The translations under genes were made by a program, and so were the position numbers. A stretch of DNA of 64,000 nt from Paenibacillus sp. MMS20-IR301 (lineage in GTDB: Bacteria; Bacillota; Bacilli; Paenibacillales; Paenibacillaceae): positions 6,709,001 to 6,773,000 of the forward strand of contig NZ_CP135275.1 in assembly GCF_032302195.1 (NCBI RefSeq), in the 5' to 3' direction. A model generated the notes under the pieces. It was not told the origin of the DNA and did no database searches. It saw nothing but the letters and a program-made list of their open reading frames with translations. Each line of letters opens with the position of its first letter. Position 1 is the first letter of the stretch. Shown here piece after piece: positions 57,884 to 64,000 of the stretch.

Positions 57884-58669
57884 ATGGAAAATGTCCGATG
57901 CGATGGAAGCAATATTTGTTACAGTGATCAAGGAAAAGGCGAAGTCATAGTGCTGCTGCACGGCTTCTGCGGCAGCGCTGAATACTGGGAGAAGGTCATT
58001 CCGGGCCTGGCTGCCCAGTACCGGGTCATTGCCCCGGATTTGCGCGGGCACGGATCCTCGGATGCCCCGCTTGGCGCCTACACCATCGAGCAGATGGCTG
58101 ATGATGTCCTGGCACTCCTGAATGCTCTGGAGATTCCGGAGTGTTACCTGCTCGGGCATTCTCTTGGAGGCTATATCACACTGTCCTTCGCCCAGCGTCA
58201 TGCCTCCAGGCTGAAGGGCTTCGGTCTGATTCACTCCTCGGGTTATCCCGACAGTGAAGAAGCGAAGGAGAACCGGCTGAAGAGCATCGGCACAATCCAG
58301 AATGCCGGGATCTTTGCCTTTGTGGACGAGCTGATTCCGGGACTGTTCGCCCCGAACGCGGCACAGCAGCTGCAGGAGCGGGCCAAGGAGATCGGCTATA
58401 AGACACCGCCGCAGGGAGCGGTGGGGGCAGCCATGGCGATGCGTGAGCGCCTGGACCGCCGGGATGTAATCTCGGCAACGGCGCTGCCGGTGCTGCTGGT
58501 GGCCGGAGCCGAGGACTCGAAGGTATCGGCGGAGCGGACGTTTACTTCCGATAATCCGAATATAACCAAGGTGACGATCTCAGGCGTAGGTCATATGAGC
58601 ATGTTTGAAGCACCTGAGCATTTATCACAGATTATTAAGGAGTTCGTACACGCGCCTGTACAGGATTAA
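57884..58669 (+). CDS. Alpha/beta hydrolase
   Basis: 261 residues. Oxyanion-side HGFCGSAEYW, nucleophile elbow GHSLGGY (Ser about 92), acid in VAGAEDSKV (about 212) and His in GVGHMSMFEAPE (about 240): an intact triad. It resembles haloperoxidase/esterase-like hydrolases. A link to sigma-B control like that of RsbQ was considered but there is no RsbP partner beside it. Ribosome site AGAAGGAAG. Confidence 0.88.
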   Translation: MENVRCDGSNICYSDQGKGEVIVLLHGFCGSAEYWEKVIPGLAAQYRVIAPDLRGHGSSDAPLGAYTIEQMADDVLALLNALEIPECYLLGHSLGGYITLSFAQRHASRLKGFGLIHSSGYPDSEEAKENRLKSIGTIQNAGIFAFVDELIPGLFAPNAAQQLQERAKEIGYKTPPQGAVGAAMAMRERLDRRDVISATALPVLLVAGAEDSKVSAERTFTSDNPNITKVTISGVGHMSMFEAPEHLSQIIKEFVHAPVQD

Positions 58670-58758
58670 CTGACCGGGTGCAGCAGGGCGCGGCCGGGAT
58701 GGAGCGTATGACCGGAGCGCAGACAGCAGATGTAGCAGACACAGGAGTCGGATAATAA

Positions 58759-58802
58759 CGAGAAAGGCAGCACCCGCCGGTTGGCGGAAGTGCTGCCTTT
58801 CT
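58759..58802. terminator. Bidirectional terminator (hydrolase / MFS)
   Basis: AGAAAGGCAGCAC pairs with GTGCTGCCTTTCT with an inner CCGCC/GGCGG stem. Confidence 0.88.
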
Positions 58803-58822
58803 GTGTTGCTGCGCAGCCCTGA

Positions 58823-60175
58823 TTATTGGAACCGGCGGATGGCCGGTACGGTAAGCACAAGACCGACGCAGGATAGCCCCAGACCGGCAAAGATAATAAT
58901 TGTCGGTACCCCGCCAATCAGGTCAGCCAGCCAGCCGACAAGAATATAACCGACCGGCAGCAGGGCGAAGGAGCCGAACAGGTCGAGGCTGGCTACCCGT
59001 CCGAAGGCTTCCTTTGGCACCAGCTCCTGCAGGCTGATCTCCCAGATCAGCCCGAAGATCATCAGCCCGAAGCCTTCAAGGGCGAAGAAGGCGATAGCAA
59101 CTGCCGGCGAAGCGGCAAACGGCAGCAGCAGGAGAGCGGCCCCGCTGACCATTGCACCTCCGTAAGCCAGAATTCCGCGGTGCCGCCACTTCGGCCGCAA
59201 ACCGTACAGCAGGCCGGCAATGATAGCTCCTACTCCGGAGAAGGTGACCGCAAGCCCGTATATATATGGAGGCCAGCCATGATGCACCTTGAACAGCCAG
59301 GGAAGCAGTACGCTGATGATGCCCGAGTAGCAAATATTGACGAAGCAGAAGGCCAGGATGGTGATCCAGAGCCAGGGATGGCCGCGCAGAACGTTTATAC
59401 CTTCTATGAAGTCCTCTTTCCAGTGAGTACCGGCAGGCGTTTCAGAAGCGGGCACAACCGGAAGATTAGCATCAATGCTTTCAGCGGGCTCTGCGGTGTC
59501 AGGGGCAGCAGACCCCCTGGCGGCTGCTGCAGGCTGCAGGCGGGTAATCAACGCTTTACGCAGATAGATTAAGCAGAACAGGGAGAGCAGATAAGTGAAG
59601 GCATCCAGCCCAAACCCGATACCTGCCGACAGATGCGTAATAAGCAGCCCGCCCAGGGCTGGCCCGATCAGGCGTACAGACTGGGTAGTGATCTGTGTCA
59701 GGGAGTTGGCAGCTACGCGGATATCCGGTGTGAATACCGTTGCCCGGACAGCGGCATAGGCAGGCTGGAACAAGCCGTCAAGCAGGCCATAACCGGCTAC
59801 CAATACATACAGCAGAGAGACATTCAGTATCCCGGTGAGGGACAGGACTGCTGTCAGCAGCATGATTGCGAACCGGGCGACATCGGCCAGCATCATAATC
59901 CGCACACGGTCATAGCGGTCGACAATATGACCGGATACCGGAAGCATGATTACATTCGGCAGCATATAGGCAGCCATGACGAGTCCCATCGTGGTTGTTG
60001 ACCCGGTCAGCGTATAGACAAGGACAGGCAGGATGACCATCGTCACCGAGCTGCCCAGGAACGAAACTAAATGACCCAGCCACAAATAAGGAAATGCCCG
60101 GGATTGTCTGAATGGAGCAGCGAAGCCTTGAAGCGGGCTATGCTTGGTTTGTCTGGAGGAAGCGGCAGAATTCAT
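58823..60175 (-). CDS. MFS exporter (EntS/MFS_3 type)
   Basis: 450 residues, twelve predicted spans. N-terminal LGHLVSFLGSSVTMVILPVL, loop SGHIVDRYDRVRIMMLADVAR (motif A), and GLLDGLFQPAYAAVRATVFT are typical of the MFS_3 drug and siderophore exporter group. A central cytoplasmic loop (about 225-260) is unusually Ala/Pro/Glu rich. It starts right after the stop of the winged-helix regulator (TAGATG), so the two form one operon. Confidence 0.9.
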   Translation of the reverse strand: MNSAASSRQTKHSPLQGFAAPFRQSRAFPYLWLGHLVSFLGSSVTMVILPVLVYTLTGSTTTMGLVMAAYMLPNVIMLPVSGHIVDRYDRVRIMMLADVARFAIMLLTAVLSLTGILNVSLLYVLVAGYGLLDGLFQPAYAAVRATVFTPDIRVAANSLTQITTQSVRLIGPALGGLLITHLSAGIGFGLDAFTYLLSLFCLIYLRKALITRLQPAAAARGSAAPDTAEPAESIDANLPVVPASETPAGTHWKEDFIEGINVLRGHPWLWITILAFCFVNICYSGIISVLLPWLFKVHHGWPPYIYGLAVTFSGVGAIIAGLLYGLRPKWRHRGILAYGGAMVSGAALLLLPFAASPAVAIAFFALEGFGLMIFGLIWEISLQELVPKEAFGRVASLDLFGSFALLPVGYILVGWLADLIGGVPTIIIFAGLGLSCVGLVLTVPAIRRFQ

Positions 60176-60742
60176 CTAAAGCTGTACCTCCGTATCTGTA
60201 TCCGGCTCTGCAGCGGAATCTGCAGGCTGCAGGCGGCCCAGCATAATTTCGACACCGTATTCATCCCCTGCTGTAACCCTGGATTCCCAGGATGTTATGA
60301 GCTCCAGCATCTCCTGATGAAATTCAGCCAGCTCAGGAGGAGAGAGGGAGAGTCTGGTAATGAAATGCTCCACCTGATCTTCCTTGCGGAAGCGGAAGCC
60401 GCTCAATTGCTCTGACTTGAACATCGTTCCTTTGGAGCGGTAAAATTTCTGCATGATGCCTCCGGCGGCTTCGGTCCGGACAAGCTCCAGCAGGCCGCCC
60501 TCATACAGCTTGATGATATGATAGTGAATATTTCCGGGTGTCTTGTTCAGCCTTTCCGCAACCTGCTTGGACGTGAGCGGCTCACCCGACAGCGTATGCA
60601 TAATCTTAATCCGCAAGGCGCTTTCCAGCAGCTTATCCTGTTCAGGGGTTACTTTCAGAGGCTGGATATTGTTATCCGGGGAAATTGGAGCCGAAGCCGT
60701 GGAGGGTGGCGGGTTTTGCCCGGAATCAGCAGGTTTTCTCAT
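60176..60742 (-). CDS. Winged-helix (ArsR-like) transcriptional regulator
   Basis: 188 residues. A disordered Pro/Ser N-terminus (1-35) precedes the DNA-binding domain (about 38-115): RIKIMHTLSGEPLTSKQVAE and LNKTPGNIHYHIIKLYEGGL, then a C-terminal helix that may sense a ligand. It is encoded in one operon with the MFS exporter and probably controls it. The palindrome at 60843-60859 upstream is an operator candidate. Confidence 0.87.
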   Translation of the reverse strand: MRKPADSGQNPPPSTASAPISPDNNIQPLKVTPEQDKLLESALRIKIMHTLSGEPLTSKQVAERLNKTPGNIHYHIIKLYEGGLLELVRTEAAGGIMQKFYRSKGTMFKSEQLSGFRFRKEDQVEHFITRLSLSPPELAEFHQEMLELITSWESRVTAGDEYGVEIMLGRLQPADSAAEPDTDTEVQL

Positions 60743-60842
60743 TGAACATCTTCCTGACTTATGTATTTATTATTACGGATTACAGCCCATGGCAACGGTG
60801 GCAGGTAAAATCTCTACTGTACTATAATCTGTATAACAGTAT

Positions 60843-60859
60843 AATCTGGATTCCAGATT
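60843..60859. promoter_or_regulatory. Operator candidate for the regulator/MFS operon
   Basis: AATCTGG-ATT-CCAGATT lies about 100 bases upstream of the regulator, beside repeated TATAATCTG motifs (60823-60831 and 60840-60848). Confidence 0.4.
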
Positions 60860-61060
60860 GGTGTAGCTGTATTGTAGTTCATCCCTTATTTTTATGTCAA
60901 TATATATTGAGAGAATAGCGTGTGCTGCTATGGCCTCTGGCCCGGCTGCCGGGTGGCGCCGGAGGAAGGAATGGTATAATATGAGTCCATCAGCCAGTAG
61001 ATTCAGAGGCAGGGCAGCAGCGGCGGCAAAACGGCGTTGCAGTTACGAAAGGAGAGCAGC

Positions 61061-61723
61061 ATGTTCCGGAGAGATTATATCGTGCGCATGATCGAGGATA
61101 TGACGGCAATGGTTGCCAAGGTGCTGACACTGAAGCAGGATAAAAAAACTACTGAAGCCCTATGGGAAGTGGATGAGCTGCTGAACCGGCATTTTCGTCT
61201 GAACTCGCGTCTGCTTAATTCACTGTCTGTAGAGGATATTATAGATATGTTCCGTTTGGGCGGTGTGCTGGAGTCGGACAAGCTTCAGGGCGTAGCCAGG
61301 CTGCTGAAGGAAGAGGGCGGGATTTATACGGTAAAAGGGGACAAGGATCAGGCACTGTTCCGGGCAATGCGTTCACTTCATCTGTTCCTGTATGCAGATC
61401 TTCACGGAGCCGACCGGGAGCTGCTGGATATGACCGGGGAGATTGAGGCGCTGCTGAAGGAAGTGGAGCCATACCGTCTTCCGGCCAAAACAGAGCGGCT
61501 GCTGCTGGCCTATATGGAAGCTATGGGGCATTATGCCAAAGCGGAGGATAGCCTCTACCGGCTGTGGGAGTACGGGGAGGATGTTGCAGCAGAGGGCAGT
61601 GAGCTGTATGAGCGGCTGGGACAGCTGAGTCCGGCGGCCCTGACGGCAGGGGATCTTCCGCCCGAAGAAGTGCAGCAAGGCCGGGAGGAATGGAGCAAGC
61701 TTACCGGAAATGCTATAATATAA
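61061..61723 (+). CDS. DUF6483-type protein of unknown function
   Basis: 220 residues from ATG 61061 with AAAGGAGAG. Mostly helical and acidic; the start RRDYIVRMIEDMTAMVAKVL and the later KTERLLLAYMEAMGHYAKAEDSLYRL look like TPR-like helical pairs. It matches my memory of the DUF6483 pattern of Firmicutes. No catalytic motif seen. The methyltransferase gene follows 46-55 bases later. Confidence 0.72.
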   Translation: MFRRDYIVRMIEDMTAMVAKVLTLKQDKKTTEALWEVDELLNRHFRLNSRLLNSLSVEDIIDMFRLGGVLESDKLQGVARLLKEEGGIYTVKGDKDQALFRAMRSLHLFLYADLHGADRELLDMTGEIEALLKEVEPYRLPAKTERLLLAYMEAMGHYAKAEDSLYRLWEYGEDVAAEGSELYERLGQLSPAALTAGDLPPEEVQQGREEWSKLTGNAII

Positions 61724-61777
61724 CGACATTCAGGAGACCTGTGCTCCATTATATAAGCTGAAAGCGAGATGTACCCT

Positions 61778-62956
61778 GTGGAATCTTTGAAAGCTCTGAT
61801 TGAACAAGTCATTACCGGACGTAAGCTGATCACCGCAACATTAAGCCAGCTGCGCAGCAAAGGTGAAGCTGCCTTTAGTAAAGTGCAGATCAAACCCGTT
61901 GAATTAAAAGGCAAGCTGCACTACCAGTTTGCCTACTATACCGGACCCAAGGTCGAACACCGCAACCTTCCGGCAGAAGAAGCTGCTGAAGAGATGTATT
62001 CCCTGCTGCGTGAAACCTTCCGCCAGGGTCTGCTATGTACTATAGAAGCAGATTATCAGGTGCTCATCAGCAAAAAGTACAAGGTGTCCATTCTGACCAA
62101 ATCGGCCAGCAAGCAGGAAACACCGGATCTGGCCCATAACCGCCGCAAGCAGTATGTGCTGGAAGAAGGGGTGCCGGTGCCGTTCCTCGTGGAGCTGGGT
62201 ATTATGAACAGCGAAGGCAAGGTGCTGGCCAAGAAATATGATAAGTTCCGCCAGATCAACCGGTTCCTTGAGATGGTAGAGGACGTGCTCGGCGATCTTC
62301 CGGCGGGCCGACCGCTGACGATTGTTGATTTTGGCTGCGGAAAGTCATATCTGACCTTTGCCTTGTACCACTATCTGGGCATCCGCGAGCAGCGGGAGCT
62401 GAACATTGTCGGCCTTGATCTTAAGGCGGATGTGATTGAGCACTGCGGCGCACTTGCTGCCAAGCTCGGCTACGACCGGCTGAAGTTCCTGGTAGGCGAT
62501 ATTGCCGACTACAATGAGCTGGACCGGGTGGATATGGTTGTCACTCTGCATGCCTGTGATACGGCTACAGATGCAGCTCTTGAAAAAGCTGTCCGCTGGG
62601 GCGCTTCGGTCATCCTCTCCGTTCCCTGCTGCCAGCATGAGCTGTTTGCGCAGGTGGAGAGTGAGGTGCTGAATCCGCTTTTGTCACATGGCATTCTGAA
62701 GGAACGCTTCTCGGCGCTTGCCACCGATGCGATCCGGGCCAAGCTGCTCGACCTGATGGGCTACCGCAGCCAGCTGCTGGAATTCATCGACATGGAGCAT
62801 ACCCCGAAGAATATTCTCATCCGTGCGGTGAAAAGCGACAGCGAATACAACTCCGCCAAATGGCGCGAGTACAGTGCATTCCGTGATTTTCTCGGGGCCA
62901 AGCCTTATCTGGAGCGTGTCTGCGCGGATCTGCTGCCCGCTGAAATTCCGGAATGA
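61778..62956 (+). CDS. SAM-dependent methyltransferase (class I, Methyltransf_32-like)
   Basis: 392 residues from GTG 61778; ATG 61769 is an in-frame alternative, but the weak AAAGCGAG site is then too close. The N-terminal 160 residues are a separate domain. SAM-binding motif I is TIVDFGCGKSYLTFALYHYL (about 190-210), then NIVGLDLKADVIEHC, VTLHACDTATDAAL and VPCCQHEL. The DACDTA/PCCQHE pattern is shared with GSTCD-like and rRNA methyltransferase-like proteins; the substrate is unknown. Confidence 0.86.
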   Translation: MESLKALIEQVITGRKLITATLSQLRSKGEAAFSKVQIKPVELKGKLHYQFAYYTGPKVEHRNLPAEEAAEEMYSLLRETFRQGLLCTIEADYQVLISKKYKVSILTKSASKQETPDLAHNRRKQYVLEEGVPVPFLVELGIMNSEGKVLAKKYDKFRQINRFLEMVEDVLGDLPAGRPLTIVDFGCGKSYLTFALYHYLGIREQRELNIVGLDLKADVIEHCGALAAKLGYDRLKFLVGDIADYNELDRVDMVVTLHACDTATDAALEKAVRWGASVILSVPCCQHELFAQVESEVLNPLLSHGILKERFSALATDAIRAKLLDLMGYRSQLLEFIDMEHTPKNILIRAVKSDSEYNSAKWREYSAFRDFLGAKPYLERVCADLLPAEIPE

Positions 62957-63004
62957 ACTTAATACGATGAATGATTAAAGGCATGAGAGACAAGCTGCAT
63001 TCAG

Positions 63005-63031
63005 GCTGCTTCCTAGGGAAGCGGCTTTTTT
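63005..63031 (+). terminator. Intrinsic terminator after the methyltransferase gene
   Basis: GCTGCTTCC (63005-63013) pairs with GGAAGCGGC (63017-63025), followed by six Ts. Confidence 0.85.
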
Positions 63032-63039
63032 GATAGATA

Positions 63040-63117
63040 GAATTTATATGTTTTGGGGTCCCCGCAAAGTACCTGAGTCCGCCTCGAAGCCAAAGCCCCA
63101 CTTTGTGGGGTTATTTT
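63040..63117 (+). repeat. Dispersed single copy of the trxB-leader repeat
   Basis: GAATTTATATGTTTT (63040-63054), then GGGGTCCCCGCAAAGTACC at 63055 and the end GCCAAAGCCCCACTTTGTGG at 63089-63108. It matches unit 4 of the trxB array and keeps the left flank of unit 1, so it appears to be one complete element with both ends. Confidence 0.88.
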
Positions 63118-63141
63118 GCGGTTTGGGCCGTGGTTGGGGAA

Positions 63142-63234
63142 GCTGTGAATAGATGGATTTATGACACTTATTTTCCTGGAAACAGCAATTCAGATCGAAA
63201 TAGATGCTGTTTTTCCATTTATTTATCTACAGCT
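63142..63234. other. Intergenic hairpin region before the last gene
   Basis: GGAAACAGCA (63179-63188) pairs with TGCTGTTTTTCC (63206-63217), and outer CTGTGAATA / TATCTACAG-like arms extend it. It could be a terminator for the minus or plus side or a further palindromic element. The 63118-63346 stretch has no convincing gene. Confidence 0.45.
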
Positions 63235-63346
63235 GCCGTTGCTCTCCACGGAATCGGCGATTCAGGAAGAATAGGCTGCTCTTTTGCAGAAGGAGAAATA
63301 TGGGCAGACTGATTGTAAAAGTGCGAAGCGGAACGGGAGATTAACC

Positions 63347-64000
63347 ATGCGGATGAAAAGGTCTCAGCGGCGGAAGGATCAGGTTGTCAGCGTCACTTGC
63401 GGTATAGCTCTATTTGCTGCAGCTGCTGCAGCATGTATTCTGAGAGGCTTCTTTTTTGCCGGGGAGATGTATGTGTTCCTGACTATATGGTTTGCTGGCT
63501 GTACCGCTCTGGCATGCTGGGTACTGGTGCAGCGTGCAGCGGCCTGGGGGGCTGGAATTGTGCGGGTGCTGGGCAGGGGCACAGAGGAAAGCGCAGAGGC
63601 TATGGTGGAGTTGCCCAGGGGAGAAGAGTTACCGGCTGGGGTGGAGCAGGTGACTGGAAGGGAGCGGGGGCCGGATAGAAGCCAGGGGATATTGCTTGGC
63701 AGCGATGGACAGAGCGGGAATATAAAAGTTGCGCTGCTGCTTCCTGCCTGCACCGTGATCGTCTGTATCTTTTATGGCATACATGTGTATCTGCGACCGC
63801 TGTCCTTGCAAGGAACGCTGAATGAATTGCTGCGGTGGGGACTGTATACGAGCTTTGCTGTGTTTGCTCTGCTGGCTGCGGGCACCCGCCGGGGCGGAGC
63901 TCTTCTTGCTGCATTATGGCATTCCATAGGGATTGTAATCAGCTTGTCTGCTTTGCTCGCGGTATGCGGCAGCCTCCCGGTCCCTTATGCTGTTGCTTAC
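63347..64000 (+). CDS. Multi-pass membrane protein, N-terminal part (3' partial)
   Basis: Open from ATG 63347 (GGGAGA seven bases before) to the window end, 218 codons without a stop. A basic start (MRMKRSQRRKD) precedes hydrophobic segments at about 15-35, 42-65, 128-150, 160-178 and 185-210. A polar loop of about 55 residues lies between spans 2 and 3. This could be the beginning of a large O-antigen ligase/polymerase-type membrane protein, but only the topology is visible. Confidence 0.7.
   Translation, partial: MRMKRSQRRKDQVVSVTCGIALFAAAAAACILRGFFFAGEMYVFLTIWFAGCTALACWVLVQRAAAWGAGIVRVLGRGTEESAEAMVELPRGEELPAGVEQVTGRERGPDRSQGILLGSDGQSGNIKVALLLPACTVIVCIFYGIHVYLRPLSLQGTLNELLRWGLYTSFAVFALLAAGTRRGGALLAALWHSIGIVISLSALLAVCGSLPVPYAVAY

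Noticed and set aside
57884..58669. Alpha/beta hydrolase as an RsbQ-type sigma-B activator
   Set aside because: No RsbP-like PAS-PP2C gene is adjacent and the similarity is to general hydrolases; the neighbourhood alone does not support it.
63103..63312. 69-codon frame after the dispersed repeat
   Set aside because: Overlaps a hairpin region and has no ribosome site; amino acid composition is not gene-like.

Overview
The window looks like a chromosomal segment of a Paenibacillus-type Firmicute. This is inferred from the gene families: a Bacillus-type chorismate mutase/DAHP synthase behind a T-box, YesM/YesN-type two-component systems next to Lpl-type sugar ABC transporters, xylR/xylAB, DUF948/YtxH/YflT stress proteins, YyaC, DUF1128, strong AGGAGG ribosome binding sites and frequent TTG starts. 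There are no rRNA or tRNA genes, no CRISPR and no insertion sequence. Both window edges cut a gene.

Layout. 1-200: end of a receiver-domain protein. 278-1776: T-box leader and aroA. 1973-9545: SulP transporter, chemotaxis receptor, deoC, metY and a degenerate PPDK-like protein. 9658-12756: polysaccharide deacetylase and a P1B-4 metal ATPase behind a Fur-like box. 12852-15282: trxB, whose leader carries four tandem 65-bp hairpin repeats, then a glutaredoxin, a GNAT and a small membrane protein. 15467-20309: xylR divergent from xylA and xylB, with candidate operator and cre. 20433-30403: a sugar locus (YesN/YesM sensor pair, two permeases, lipoprotein, GH95 enzyme). 30733-44061: transglutaminase-like protein, MerR/nitroreductase pair, lysine permease behind a lysine riboswitch, CvfC, metallo-beta-lactamase-fold protein, ABC-F, CDF transporter, NlpC/P60 hydrolase and small proteins.

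44126-55620 is the most coherent region. It has the parts of a general stress (sigma-B) system with a RsbK/RsbM/RsbY-like input: a receiver-PP2C phosphatase, a very large hybrid kinase with three receivers, a CheR-type methyltransferase, a second hybrid kinase, then rsbV, rsbW and sigB. Around it lie typical stress genes (ytxG/DUF948, yflT, ytxH), several preceded by a shared GTTTC-N14-GGGTA-like promoter motif. The likely signal path is kinase to RsbY-type phosphatase to RsbV, which then frees SigB from RsbW.

55911-64000: pirin, DUF1128, YyaC, alpha/beta hydrolase, a winged-helix regulator with an MFS exporter, DUF6483, a methyltransferase and the start of a multi-pass membrane protein cut by the window end. 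Palindromic and dispersed intergenic repeats recur throughout; one family links the trxB leader with a site 50 kb away.
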